Below are positions 1-10,847 of a stretch of 64,000 bases of DNA, one piece after another. The translations under genes were made by a program, and so were the position numbers. Under the pieces are notes generated by a model. That model was not told where the DNA came from. It did not search any database and saw nothing but the letters and a program-made list of their open reading frames with translations. Numbering within the stretch: position 1 is the first letter of the stretch; the number at the start of each line of letters is the position of its first letter. Source of the DNA: Persicaria tinctoria (Eukaryota; Streptophyta; Magnoliopsida; Caryophyllales; Polygonaceae); NCBI GenBank assembly GCA_037127255.1, contig JBANSL010000002.1, positions 7,918,001 to 7,982,000 on the forward strand. Reading direction: 5' to 3'.

Positions 1-990
1 TTTCAAAAAAAGTGGATAACATAAGGATAATTTGATAAAAAAAAAAAAGTGGATACACAATAAATGATAAGATATACTTATATACTTTTTGCACCGGTTT
101 TAGAATTAATTAATTCAGTGACATTTCTTTTTCAAGTCAGATTCACTCAAATGCCTTAATTCTTCCAATTTTTTTTTTAAAAAAAGAAGCAATGCCATTT
201 TCAAGTTTTGATCCTCCCATGTGTTGTCTATTTTTGGTTGGCCATTTTACTTCATACGTCGATTTAAAACAAATATCCATCAAATAATGCGAATATGTTG
301 TAGGTGATCTTCATTGAATTATCGCGATATTTACGAGCATATATTTAATACCCAGTTGTACCTTTGTCATGTGAAAACGGGTCGAAAATGGACCAAAAGA
401 GACAGGAAAGAAGGCGTGAAGAAGAAGAACAATTCAACATGGAATGCCCAAACAAGGTGATCCCACACCAAGCCAGAGGCTTGATGACCATGTTTCCTTA
501 TATGGGTGTTTTGTTTTCTTTATTGGATGCAAATACCAAAACAGGCCTACCCTCCACATTATCTTCAAATTTATAATGCAAAATACTACAAAGCAACCTA
601 GCTAGCTAGCTGGCCACAGTTTCAGATCTTGCAAAAGCCTCGAGTTTTAGGGGACAACAATTTTGGCCTCTTTGATATATATGACTCACAAGTCACAAAT
701 AATGTATGCTTCACACACCTACAATATATACAAAACATATGGTTAGATACTAGCTAGCATCTTTCGACAAGCTCACCTAATCGCGCATATACAGTTGGGC
801 CAACATGACCCGTTTGCTTGCCTATCCGAGACCAAAATATCGAATTAATTGATCGATGAATACAAACAATTCGAGCCTAGTTTGTTTTTTTCGGAATATA
901 TAAAGCTAGATGTCCAAAAAAAAACATTGTAATTTGCATAAAATATATATAATTTAGGTATGTTTTTTAAGGGTGAGCCAACCCACACAG
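1..990. other. AT-rich non-coding DNA
   Basis: No gene was found here. The only sizeable open frame (364-576, 70 codons) has no recognisable domain, no promoter context and no splice partners, and it sits in low-complexity AT-rich DNA. A short self-complementary tagctagctagc run lies near 600. Confidence 0.6.
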
Positions 991-1290
991 TGAAAATGTC
1001 ACCATTTACACGGTTCCAGTCACGTTTTCCAAAACAACATTATCGGTTTTAGTTTTCAAAACTGTAGCCTGCCATCTAGCCCGGTCAATGTCACATAGCC
1101 GGTCACGGTCTCTAAAACTGTGGGAGGTGTCCCGGGGAAATAGCCTGCCATGCAAATAGGGGCTTATGGCGACGGTTTTTGAAACCTACAGTTGGGGTTT
1201 ATGGCGACGGTTTTCAAAACCGTCGCCATAAATATTCTCATGGTTTGATAAACCGTGGCCGTCGTCGTGTCAATGACGATAAATTGGTCG
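990..1290. repeat. CACTA-like transposon remnant with palindrome
   Basis: The segment repeats variants of a 'gcgacggtttt / aaaaccgt' theme typical of subterminal repeats in plant CACTA (En/Spm) elements. A nearly perfect 35-bp palindrome at 1198-1232 has two 17-bp arms (tttatggcgacggtttt and its complement) around one base. Similar 'aaaccgtgg' motifs recur at about 37.8 and 38.2 kb. No terminal CACTA repeats or target duplication were found, so the superfamily assignment is an inference. Confidence 0.4.
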
Positions 1291-1878
1291 TATCACCAGG
1301 ATTTTTTAATGTAATTTTACAAAAGGCAGCATTTTTATTTTATTTTTTGGAGTAAGGGATGGAACAGAATAATTTGGAGGTTGTAGTGAAGATGAAAGAT
1401 TTGACACCTTGAAAGTGGCCTATATACATCAATTATGTGTGGCCACATTCATTGATCAATCGATAAAGTAAACTTTTTACTTTTGGATGTATGATCGAGT
1501 TATTGATCAGTGTATTCGCAACCACTTGAAAGTCTAAAGCTAAAAGCTTCCTTAGTTTGTATGGAAATGACATATTTGCTTTTATGATTTAACACAATGG
1601 TATTGACAATAATCATTGATGAGCAACGAAAAGTAAAACATTTTTTGTGCATTAATAGTTACTACCATCTAATTTACTAAGCATGGTCGTTTTGATCCCT
1701 GATTTGTTTATAAGAAAAAAAAAACCGAAAAGCTAATAAATGAATTTAACATTATAAAAAAGGACTATTTAAAGAACATATAGGTAGGCATATTTATTAA
1801 GGAAAAAAATAAAGTTGATAACCTGCTTTAACGCGGAAACACTCTCTCGACTTGTTTGGAAAAAAAAGTGCATATATC
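1290..1878. other. Intergenic DNA, no feature seen
   Basis: AT-rich sequence with no open frame, structural RNA or repeat end that I can support. Confidence 0.5.
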
Positions 1879-1934
1879 CAGAGACGGAATTAGGAATTAA
1901 AGTTTAGGTGTGCTGGATTATCTTAGCGTATATC

Positions 1935-2378
1935 CACAGACGGAATCAGGAATTAAAGTTTAGGTGTGCTGGATTATCTTATGTAATGAAGAAAAATTAT
2001 TGTGGAAAATTTTGAATGAAAATAGAGAAAAACAGTGATAAAATTGGTAGAATTAGATTTACTATCTCGTATATAATTTATTGGGTAGATAATAAAAAAA
2101 AACTATTGTGAAATTTTTTGACCAAAAATAGAGAAATATAGTTATAAAAATAGACAAAACTGGATGGACATATATTAATTTATTGATAGTTGGGAAAAGG
2201 AAAAAGTTACGTTCATGAGATTCGAACTTGCGCTGCACCGTTTATAGTGGATGACTTACACCACATGGACGCTTCTTACTTTGTGTTCCCAATACTTCAC
2301 AATATTTCTGATATTCTAAATGAAAAATGGGGTGGGTTGTAGCAAAGCTCAGCCCCCCCCCCCCTCCGTCCGTCCCTG
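1935..2378. mobile_element. hAT-like non-autonomous element
   Basis: A 444-bp element is bounded by short inverted ends (cacagacgga at the left, tccgtccctg at the right) and flanked by a perfect 8-bp duplication, cgtatatc, at 1927-1934 and 2379-2386. An 8-bp duplication with CA..TG ends is the hallmark of hAT transposons. It carries no transposase frame. Just left of it (about 1879-1926) lies a second, imperfect copy of its first ~50 bp, preceded by catatatc, so the left end is duplicated in tandem with a period of 56 bp. Confidence 0.7.
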
Positions 2379-2386
2379 CGTATATC

Positions 2387-3428
2387 ACGACCTCCAGACT
2401 CCGCTTTAACGTTGGATTAATTGTGTTGTTGTTATTGTTGTTGTTTTTATAAATGATAACCTGCAGTTTTATGTTAGAAGGAAAGTTAACGAAGAAAACA
2501 AGTTACCAATGACCTCTTCCTCTAATGGCAAGAGAGACGCTTCCTTGTGTCTCACCTCACTACCATGAAGTCAAGAGTCCAAATCTCACTATAGTAACAA
2601 ATTGTGCTAGGTTAAGCCACTTGACTTTCTAACTCGGGTGCTTTACATACTAGTACTTAAGCATGTGGAGGATTTGATGATAACCTCAAAACAAATATTT
2701 ATAAAATGTGGATATTACTAAATTGAAATAAGTGTATAGATCGTTTCAACAGTTTGAGTGGTTGATGGTGGTACTACGTTTATGCATCAATTTGCATATG
2801 GGTTGCCTATTGCTAAAATGATCCTGTCTAACTTTTGATGGGGTTTGTCAGCTTTTATTCCAAGCCCATTTATTTGACTTTGATAGTGCCTAAACTTATG
2901 TCACTTGAATGGATCCTACAAGTTCTAAGATAACAAGTAAAGAATATTTACAACTTAATTATTAAAGGTACTATTTTATAAAGACAGTAAGGGTGCCCAT
3001 AGAAGTTCTAACCATTATTTTACACTTATCGTTACTTTATGTAATTTGTAACCATAACAATTCAAATTAAAGGTTGTGCAAAATAATTTTTTTTTATATA
3101 TACTATTCATTTTCATTGATTAAATTGAGATTTTAATTATTTTGTCAATTAAGTGTTGATATTTTATTTATTGGTATTGAATGATTTTCTTATGGGTGAT
3201 CATAAATATAAAATTACACAAGATAATGCATTATTTTCTAAAAACATCATTATTTCAGTATCTCTTATATGTATTAGTATTTTTTAGCTTCTTATTATAT
3301 TTGTTAGAGGAACATGCAAATCAATGCAAATTTCCTCCCATTACCTAAAAAATCTAAAATCTCTTATGCAGAATATTAATCAAAATTTGTCAACAATGAA
3401 CATGGTCATGTTCAATAGTTTGGCATCC
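2387..3428. other. Intergenic DNA upstream of the PPR gene
   Basis: Non-coding AT-rich DNA. It contains one copy (about 2739-2833) of a ~95-bp sequence that recurs on the other side of the PPR gene. The part at 2510-2610 looks weakly tRNA/SINE-like but lacks clear box A and box B motifs. Confidence 0.5.
2739..2833 (+). repeat. Direct repeat copy 1 (left of PPR gene)
   Basis: This roughly 95-bp stretch runs from 'gtttcaacagtttgagtgg' to 'aaaatgatcctgtc' and is repeated at 5970-6070 in the same orientation with a few small differences, including an inserted 'ctcatgg'. The two copies flank the intronless PPR gene. Confidence 0.75.
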
Positions 3429-3484
3429 TATGGGCTTTTCCGAAACCACGGCCCGAAAGCCCATTTAAGAAAAGAGGCCCATTG
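3429..3484. promoter_or_regulatory. Site II (TGGGCY) cluster, PPR promoter
   Basis: Three TGGGC/GCCCA elements lie 145-200 bp upstream of the PPR start codon (atgggct, agcccat, ggcccat). Such Site II elements are bound by TCP factors and are enriched in promoters of plant genes for organelle and ribosome biogenesis. A telo-box-like aaaccctaaa lies at about 3606-3615, just before the ATG, a common partner of Site II. The role here is inferred from motif and position only. Confidence 0.55.
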
Positions 3485-3630
3485 CACCAACTTTGGAAGA
3501 TACGCACATCTCTCTCTAATTAAATTTAGGGTAAAATGGTAAATTACATATAACCAGTACTGACTAGTAAAACAGTTCTCTGCCTTCACTCTCTCTGAAA
3601 CCCAAAACCCTAAACGCAACAGAAGCTCCG

Positions 3631-5592
3631 ATGAGGAATCAATGGCGTCTCCTCCTCCGCCGCAGCTCCTTGCTCTCAGCGCCAACCGCCATTTCCAGAT
3701 CCTTCATATCTTCAAACAAATACCGCAATCAGGTATCCTCCTCCATCTCTCCTCCTCCAACCCTCTCTTCATATTCTCTCTCGGTCCTCCCCAACACCTT
3801 CGCGCTTCGCTTCTTCTCATCTGATCCCGCCCCCGGAACCACCGTCTCCGATCATTCCGCGGTAATCGACATATTCTCGAAATCGATCTCGGGCGATGAG
3901 GTTAAGCAGCAACTGGATTCGAAGAACATTGTTATTAGCCATGATTTGGTATTGGAAGCATTGAAGAATCTGAAATCGAACCCGGAGGTTGCGATTAAAC
4001 TCTTCGATTGGGTTCTGGAGCGAGATAGCGAGAGATTGAGCTCGAAATCTTACAATCTGATGGTTGGGATTCTAGGTTCGAATGGCTTCGTCAAGGAATT
4101 TTGGGATATGGTTGAGAACATGAGGAATAAAGGATATGGAGTGAAGAGAGGAGCTTTTGATTGTGTACTGGAGAGGTTTGAGAAGGATGGGATGGAGACC
4201 GATTTGCTGACGCTGAAAGGCTTGTTTGATTATCGAAAACCCGAAGACTCGGCTGAAGTCGTTTCGCGCAAGATTGCTCAGATCATTAGGCCTGCGGTTT
4301 GGGGAAACGATGTCGAAACCAGGATCAAGGAACTCGGTGTCGATTGGTCCAGTGATGTGGTTAAGCTGGTGGTGGAGAGTCTCGCTACTGAGCCAATGAA
4401 GGCTCTTATATTCTTCAGATGGGCTAATGAGAGTGGTTTGCTGGCTCACGATGAGCAGACTTACAATGCTATGGCTGTCGTTTTGGCCCGAGAAGATTGC
4501 GTTGATCGGTTTTGGAATGTGGTGGGTGAGATGAGGAGAGCAGGGTACGAAATCAAGAAGGAAACTTTCGCTAAGGTTTTGGATAGATTTAGCAAGAGGA
4601 AGCTGTTGAAAGACTGTGTTGATCTTTATGAAACCGCAATGGCGAATAACATTAAAGCTAACAAGCCTTCGGTGCAAGATTGCACCTTCATTTTGAGGAA
4701 AATCGCCACTGCTAATGAGCTTGACATGGATCTGTTCTCCAGAGTTTTGAGTATTGTAGCTGAAAGTGGGAGCGAATTACCGGATTTTTCTGTCAAGTCG
4801 GTACTCAAATCTCTTGCTAGCGTTGGTAGAATAGATCAGAGCCGCTTGATCCTAGACGCTATGCGGGCAACTGGTCTTGAGCCAAACAGCAAAGTTCGGG
4901 GTGAGGTTGGGTTTCGCCTTGCTAGGTCTGGAAAGAATGAAGAAGCGACTGAGTATATGCAGGATCTGGAGGCGAGTGAGTGCAACACAGATCATCATAC
5001 CTGGATTTCTCTATTCAGAGGGCATTGCCTGTCTGGTAATCTCAGTAACGCATCCGAGTGCTTCCAAAAGTCGGTTGAATTGGACGGAGGGATCTCAGAT
5101 GCAAGTGTTGGGTACAATATGGAAATGCTAGTAGATGCCTATTGTCGACAAGGCAAAGCTGCTGAAGCCGGCGTGCTTCTGACTAGTCTAGTTAAAGACA
5201 AGGGTCTAAAGCCTCGCCACACTACATATAAGATGCTGATCGGCCAACTCCTTGCACGTAGAGGGGGTTTAGGAGACGCATTGAACCTTATCGACTTGAT
5301 GAAAGGTCATGGCTTCCCTCCTTACCTAGACCCATTTGTCGATTATGTTTCCTCAAAGCGGGGAAATGCCCAAGACGCCCTAGCATTCTTGAAGGCGATG
5401 ACTGTCAAGAAGTTTCCAGCCACATCAGTGTTCCTGCGCGTGTTTGAAGCTTACTTCAAGACTGGAAGATCCCGCGAGGCGCAGTCTTTGCTTGCAATAT
5501 GCCCTCAGTTTATCAGGAACAATGCAGATGTGTTGGATCTCTTCTACAATAACATGGAAGCTCGGAGAACTGCAAAGTTATCCGAGGCTTGA
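3631..5592 (+). CDS. P-class pentatricopeptide repeat protein, mitochondrial-type
   Basis: A single uninterrupted frame of 653 codons without introns, as is usual for plant PPR genes. The N-terminus (about residues 1-60) is rich in Arg and Ser and poor in acidic residues, consistent with a mitochondrial targeting presequence. Two-helix repeats follow: the stretches around residues 140-180 (SYNLMVGILGSNG) and 275-315 (TYNAMAVVLARED) have the typical T/SYN..M..L pattern, and more degenerate repeats run to about residue 640. No E, DYW or SMR domain is seen, so it belongs to the P class, which acts in organellar RNA stabilisation, splicing or translation. The family resembles Arabidopsis At3g02490/At5g15980, as remembered rather than searched. 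The start codon follows a telo-box-containing leader. The RNA target cannot be deduced here. Confidence 0.92.
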   Translation: MRNQWRLLLRRSSLLSAPTAISRSFISSNKYRNQVSSSISPPPTLSSYSLSVLPNTFALRFFSSDPAPGTTVSDHSAVIDIFSKSISGDEVKQQLDSKNIVISHDLVLEALKNLKSNPEVAIKLFDWVLERDSERLSSKSYNLMVGILGSNGFVKEFWDMVENMRNKGYGVKRGAFDCVLERFEKDGMETDLLTLKGLFDYRKPEDSAEVVSRKIAQIIRPAVWGNDVETRIKELGVDWSSDVVKLVVESLATEPMKALIFFRWANESGLLAHDEQTYNAMAVVLAREDCVDRFWNVVGEMRRAGYEIKKETFAKVLDRFSKRKLLKDCVDLYETAMANNIKANKPSVQDCTFILRKIATANELDMDLFSRVLSIVAESGSELPDFSVKSVLKSLASVGRIDQSRLILDAMRATGLEPNSKVRGEVGFRLARSGKNEEATEYMQDLEASECNTDHHTWISLFRGHCLSGNLSNASECFQKSVELDGGISDASVGYNMEMLVDAYCRQGKAAEAGVLLTSLVKDKGLKPRHTTYKMLIGQLLARRGGLGDALNLIDLMKGHGFPPYLDPFVDYVSSKRGNAQDALAFLKAMTVKKFPATSVFLRVFEAYFKTGRSREAQSLLAICPQFIRNNADVLDLFYNNMEARRTAKLSEA

Positions 5593-6161
5593 GGTTACGA
5601 CTGCTTCCTGGAGGTTATGTTGTGCTTGTTTTCTCTTCGTTGTACGTTTTTTGGGTTTCTATGAGGAGGGAAAGAAAAGCGTTTTCGGTGGCTTTGAACC
5701 GTGTTTGGTGTTTTTTTACCTATTGTTATAGATTGCTTGCTGGGGCTTCAGTGACACTTTTGACATTGTGATCGGTTCAATGTCGCGATTTCGTAGGGTA
5801 CATTATGGTTGGATCCGATTGAACCATGAAGCTTTTATGAGTTGCACAATCCACCATTGAGAAACCTTTGATTTACAAGCGGTTAAATGATAGCAGAGTA
5901 GCATACAACACAAACACAACTTTGAATATTGATAGGACGGAGTAATTGGCAACGTCCAAATTACTTGCAGATTGATTGTTTCAACTGTTTGAGTGGTTGA
6001 TGGTGCTCATGGTGGTACGTTAATGTATCTTTGCATATGGGTTGCCTATTGCTAAAATGATCCTGTCCATCAAACACTCAATCAGTTGAACCTTAATGGT
6101 TCAGTAAAGAGCTCTCTACGAGTGACTAAAGTGTACAACCTTATACTGTGTATGTGACTAA
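5593..6161. other. PPR 3' flank with repeat
   Basis: This contains the likely 3' untranslated region of the PPR gene (to roughly 5.9 kb) and then the second copy of the ~95-bp direct repeat. No other gene is seen. Confidence 0.5.
5970..6070 (+). repeat. Direct repeat copy 2 (right of PPR gene)
   Basis: The second copy of the sequence at 2739-2833, in the same orientation, ends in the identical 'gcatatgggttgcctattgc' and then 'taaaatgatcctgtc'. The spacing between copies is about 3.2 kb. Confidence 0.75.
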
Positions 6162-6890
6162 GCGCGTGTTTGGCAAATTGGGGGTTTTTTAGGGGTTGTG
6201 GTTTTTTAGGAGGTTGAGTTTATTTGGGGTATTATGGAGGTGTGGGAGGTGGAGTTTTTTTTTAAAAAAATAACCTTGTTGGGTGTTTGGTGATGGTAAG
6301 GTTTGTTAATGGGTATTGAGGTTAAAATGTCTAAAATACCCTTTCACTTACCCCTTCTCCTTTACCCTTCTTGCCCTAATTTCCTATGCTACTGTTGTCG
6401 TTTCCAATGGCAGCCATCACCAACTCAAATTGCCCCCTCCGCCTCCTCCTAGTCCACCATTGGAGGCTTGAAATCGCCCCTTCTCCTCCTCCCTATTCCA
6501 CCCGCGGCGGCCTGAAATCCCTCCGCCTCCCTTGCTCCATTGAATTCGGCGCCTTCGTCTGACCACTTCTCGCGGCGGCCATTAGATCCGGCGCCTGCTC
6601 CTCCTTAGATCCAGCGCCTCCTCAAGGTAAGTGATTCATCGTTCCTCCTGCTACAATTTCTGATTTCAAACCAAAGAGGAGGTCGGGGGCTTCTATGTCT
6701 GACCACTTCTCCTTCTTCCTTCGGCCCTTGCTGAACCCGGGGTGGTCGTGGGGAGGTGGTTATGGTGGTGTGACTGGTGGCGCCGTGTGGCTTGGGTGGT
6801 GGCTCGCTAGGTTGTGGGTTGTGGCGTTCAAGGTGAGAGTGGGGGTAAATTAGAACAACCCCCTAGAAAAATAACCTTAAACTCCATAAT

Positions 6891-7579
6891 TGTTGTGCCG
6901 GGAAGCAAGGGACGTCAGACAAACCCTTTTAACACACACGAATCGGGATGGACAAGAACTGTAAACCAGAGAGCCAAACTCAAGCAACCCAAACCAACAA
7001 TCAGACACAAACAGAAGATAAAATAACCAAGCACAAAGAACACCAGATTTACGTGGAAACCCCAAAACGGGGAAAAAACCACGGGAGACAGAAACTTCCA
7101 CTATCAACAATAACAAGTGGGTACAATCTTCCCTAGACAAAGCTAGAGGCATACAATATCATCAAGCATCAACAAGCTTGGCCAAATCTCCACATTTCAT
7201 CACCCAATTTGGTGGAAATCAACAAAACCCAAGAGATGACACTAACAAAGGGGATATGAGATTGGAGGCTCAAAACGACGATCCAACCGTACAAAATGAA
7301 GCCTATGATGAGGTGAACAACATACCAGAAAATCGTCCCAATCGGAGGTCGTTTGGTCGTCGATCGGGGCACTTCAAAGTTGGCTGAATGGTTGCATACG
7401 AAAATCCCTCCAAAGCTCTCTCTTTTCTCCCTTTCTCACTCTTTGTTTTTCTCTCTCTTACTTTCCCAAATGGAAAGACATCCCCTTTTATAAAGGAGGA
7501 GGGTAAAACTTCACATGGTAAAAACCACATGGTAAATAGTTCATTGGACTCTTCCCCCATATAGGAGGGAAACACAACA
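6891..7579 (-). repeat. Copia 3' LTR
   Basis: The 689-bp LTR at the downstream end of the minus-strand element, bounded by tgttgtg and cacaaca on the plus strand. It is identical to the copy 4,720 bp away. It includes a TATA-like motif (tataaaa on the minus strand, about 7486-7494). Confidence 0.95.
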
Positions 7580-7592
7580 TAGCTCCCCCTCA
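7580..7592 (-). promoter_or_regulatory. Polypurine tract of copia element
   Basis: On the minus strand tgagggggagcta directly abuts the 3' LTR. Its position and purine content fit the primer for plus-strand DNA synthesis. Confidence 0.85.
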
Positions 7593-7595
7593 ATC

Positions 7596-10500
7596 CTATA
7601 TGGGGGGCTCGAGCAAGCCCGCCTTTGAGCGGCACTTGATGAGCTTCTCCTTTGACAAAGTCTTCGTCAGCATATCCGATCCGTTTTCATTTGTGTGGAT
7701 CTTCATTAGCTCAAAATCTTCATCTTCTACTCTTTCTCGAAGCCAATGATACCTTCTTCGGATGTGCTTGGTTCGAGAATGGTAGGCGGCATTCTTGGCA
7801 AGGTGGATGGCACTCTGATTGTCACAATAGAGTGGGTAGCTAGCTTGCTCCACTCCCAACTCCTCTAGGAAGTCTCTCATCCATATCAGCTCCTTACCAG
7901 CTTCAACTGCAGCCATATACTCCGCTTCTGTCGTTGACAAAGCAACACACTTCTGCAGTCTCGATTGCCATGAGACTGCTCCCCCTGCAAATGTAATCAG
8001 ATATCCAGATGTGGATCGGCTCGTGTCAATATCACCTGACATGTCTGCATCTGTAAAACCATCAAGCATAGGTTTTCCAGGACCAAAGCACAAACACACT
8101 CTCGAAGTGCCTCTGAGATACTTGAGAATCCATTTCACTGCAGCCCAATGCTCCTTTCCAGGATTACTCATCAACCGGCTGATAACCCCAACTCCATAGG
8201 CGATGTCTGGCCTAGTGCAAACCATGGCATACATCAGACTACCAACGGCTGAAGCATAAGGCACCTTCTTCATCTCCTGTTTCTCTTTCTCACTTGTAGG
8301 ACACTGATCAGAACTCAGCTTCATGTTCACTGCAAGTGGAGAACTCACGGGTTTAGCCTTGTCCATGTTGAATCTTTGCGGCACCTTCTCAATGTATCTT
8401 TCTTGTGATATCCACAACTTCTGATTCTTTCTGTCACGGGTAATCTGCATACCCAAAATATTTCTTGCAGGGCCAAGGTCCTTCATAGCAAAGGACTTCT
8501 TCAACGCAGTTTTCAAACTAGCAATCTTGTTGGTATCCCGACCAACAATAAGCATATCATCCACATAAAGCAAGAGAATCAGAAAGTCACCTTCGGCGTA
8601 ATTCTTCACAAACACGCAGTGGTCGGCATGTGTCTTGTGAAATTTGTGGTCGATCATAAAAGACTCGAACTTCTTGTACCATTGCCGAGGCGCTTGTTTC
8701 AAACCATACAAGCTCTTTCTGAGACGACAAACCATCTTCTCTTTTCCCTTGACTTCAAAACCTTCAGGTTGCTCCATGTAGATTTCTTCTTCCAAATCAC
8801 CATAAAGGAAGGCGGTTTTCACATCAAGCTGCTCGACCTCTAGGTCCATGCTAGCAGCCATGCCTAGAACAACCCGGATGGATGACATCTTCACAACTGG
8901 AGAGAAAATTTCATCGAAATCTACACCCTTTTTCTGCTCAAAACCCTTCACCACAACTCTGGCTTTGAACCTGGGAGATGTACCATCTTCTCCAGACTTC
9001 AAACGAAAAACCCATTTGTTCTTGAGAGCTTTCTTGCCCTTAGGCAATTTCACCAAGTCATAGGTGTGGTTCTCATGCAAGGAACTCATCTCATCCTGCA
9101 TGGCATTGTACCACTCCTTCTGATGCACATCTGACATAGCTTCCTCGTAGCATTCAGGCTCTCCTGAATCAGTCAACAACACATAATCGTTGGTTGAGTA
9201 TCGGGAGGAAGTCTGTCTCTCTCTGGTGGATCTTCTCAACTCAACTTCAGGTTGGATAGGGTGCTCCTCTTGTTGAGGTTGTGGAACTTCTGGTGGATCA
9301 ACATCACCATCATCATGCTCATCTTCCTGCTGATTCTGAACTGAACTTCTCTGCACAACTTGAGGAAAAACGGGATCAAAGGTGACTGGAGCAGGAGAGG
9401 AAGACGACGGTCGCTGGAGCTTCCAGTCATCAATAGTCTTGTCTTCCATGAACACAACATCTCTGCTTCTGACCACTTTCTTGTCTGTAAGATCCCACAA
9501 TCTGTACCCAAATTCATCCTCTGAGTACCCTAGGAAGATGCATGGCTTTGTCTTGCTATCAAGCTTGGATCTCTGATCTCTAGCAACATGAACATATGCT
9601 AGGCATCCAAAGACTCTCAGATGCTGGAAGGAAACATCTCTCCCAGTCCAAACCCTCTGTGGAACATCACCATCAAGAGGAACTGAAGGCGAGCGGTTGA
9701 TGAGATACACAGCAGTCAACATTGCCTCCGCCCAATAGGACTTTGGCAGCTTTGCAGTCGACAATATACTTCTGACTCTTTCTGCTATGGTTCTGTTCAT
9801 CCTCTCTGCAAGCCCATTCAGTTGTGGCGTCTTCGGAACTGTTTTCTCAAGCCTGATGCCCTGACTCTTGCAATACTGCTCAAACGGACCCCTGTACTCT
9901 CCACCATTATCTGATCTGACACACTTCAACTTCAAACCAGTCTCTCGTTCAACTCTGGCTTGGAACTCCTTGAAAACTGTCAGAACCTGATCTTTGCTTT
10001 TCAACACAAAAGTCCACAATTTTCTAGAATAGTCATCAATAAAAGTGACAAAATATTGTGCACCACCAAGTGACTTGCAATCCATAGAGCACACATCAGT
10101 ATGAACAAGATCTAATGCATGCTTTCTTCTAGATGGAGGTCGAGTATGAAATGCTACTCGATGTTGCTTTCCAGCTAGGCAATCAACACAAGGTTTGAGA
10201 GAAATACCTTGCATATCCGGGAGAATGTCTTTCTTGGCAAGCATTTGCAAACCCCGCTCGCTCATGTGTCCAAGCCGCTTGTGCCATAGTTCTCCGGCAC
10301 CATCATTAATCACATTTGCTTCTTCTCTGCAAATCTTGGCTTGCATCACATACATGGTATTCTGCTTCTTTGCCCGGGCTACAATCAAGTTTCCCTTGGA
10401 GCACTTCCAAACACCGCCTTGTGCATTTTGAGCATACCCATCATCATCAAGTATCCCAGAAGATATCAAATTCAATATGATATCAGGAACATGGCGAACA

Positions 10501-10847
10501 TTTCTCAAAATCAAACTGCAACCAGTGGATGTCAACAAACAAACTGTGCCCATGCCAACAACATTGGACACGCCATCATTTCCCATCCTCACACGGCCAA
10601 AATCTCCACAAGTGTAAGACGAGAAGTACTCCTTGTGTGGAGTAATGTGATATGAAGCAGCTGAATCAACAATCCAAGTGCACTCACCACTTGCAAGATT
10701 CAAGGAACCTTCATCAGCCGCCACAAACAACTCCACTGTTTCATCACTGATTGTAAGAGCGGCAGTGTCTATATCTTCTTGATTTCTCGAAGTCTCTGAC
10801 TTCTCAGGTTCTTTGCCTTTGTCCCTCTTGAACTTTCGGCAATACTT
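7596..10847 (-). CDS. pol: Copia pol: protease, integrase, reverse transcriptase, RNase H
   Basis: This frame continues from gag after one in-frame stop codon and runs without further breaks to a TAG at 7596. In order there are: the end of the zinc knuckle; an aspartic protease with DSAAS near 10665; a GAG-pre-integrase His/Cys zinc-binding block (LWHKRLGH ... CVDCLAGK); an integrase with the D,D,E residues (HTDVC, FIDDYSR, SDNGGEY, NGLAERMN); a reverse transcriptase with the YVDD catalytic motif in LLYVDDMLIVG; and a Copia-type RNase H (STTEAEYMA, DNQSAIHLAKN). An ATG at 10736 lies inside the protein and is probably not a true start. All catalytic motifs I can check are intact. Confidence 0.95.
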   Translation of the reverse strand, partial: KYCRKFKRDKGKEPEKSETSRNQEDIDTAALTISDETVELFVAADEGSLNLASGECTWIVDSAASYHITPHKEYFSSYTCGDFGRVRMGNDGVSNVVGMGTVCLLTSTGCSLILRNVRHVPDIILNLISSGILDDDGYAQNAQGGVWKCSKGNLIVARAKKQNTMYVMQAKICREEANVINDGAGELWHKRLGHMSERGLQMLAKKDILPDMQGISLKPCVDCLAGKQHRVAFHTRPPSRRKHALDLVHTDVCSMDCKSLGGAQYFVTFIDDYSRKLWTFVLKSKDQVLTVFKEFQARVERETGLKLKCVRSDNGGEYRGPFEQYCKSQGIRLEKTVPKTPQLNGLAERMNRTIAERVRSILSTAKLPKSYWAEAMLTAVYLINRSPSVPLDGDVPQRVWTGRDVSFQHLRVFGCLAYVHVARDQRSKLDSKTKPCIFLGYSEDEFGYRLWDLTDKKVVRSRDVVFMEDKTIDDWKLQRPSSSSPAPVTFDPVFPQVVQRSSVQNQQEDEHDDGDVDPPEVPQPQQEEHPIQPEVELRRSTRERQTSSRYSTNDYVLLTDSGEPECYEEAMSDVHQKEWYNAMQDEMSSLHENHTYDLVKLPKGKKALKNKWVFRLKSGEDGTSPRFKARVVVKGFEQKKGVDFDEIFSPVVKMSSIRVVLGMAASMDLEVEQLDVKTAFLYGDLEEEIYMEQPEGFEVKGKEKMVCRLRKSLYGLKQAPRQWYKKFESFMIDHKFHKTHADHCVFVKNYAEGDFLILLLYVDDMLIVGRDTNKIASLKTALKKSFAMKDLGPARNILGMQITRDRKNQKLWISQERYIEKVPQRFNMDKAKPVSSPLAVNMKLSSDQCPTSEKEKQEMKKVPYASAVGSLMYAMVCTRPDIAYGVGVISRLMSNPGKEHWAAVKWILKYLRGTSRVCLCFGPGKPMLDGFTDADMSGDIDTSRSTSGYLITFAGGAVSWQSRLQKCVALSTTEAEYMAAVEAGKELIWMRDFLEELGVEQASYPLYCDNQSAIHLAKNAAYHSRTKHIRRRYHWLRERVEDEDFELMKIHTNENGSDMLTKTLSKEKLIKCRSKAGLLEPPI

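Noticed and set aside
364..576. 70-codon frame near the window start
   Set aside because: No domain, no conserved features, and normal for random AT-rich DNA of this length.
4072..4677. Minus-strand open frame of 201 codons
   Set aside because: It lies fully inside the PPR gene on the opposite strand, has no domain, and PPR coding constraint explains its length.
10734..10736. Separate pol gene starting at the ATG near 10736
   Set aside because: It lies in the gag-pol linker in the same frame as gag; plant copia elements use one long frame, so this Met is internal.
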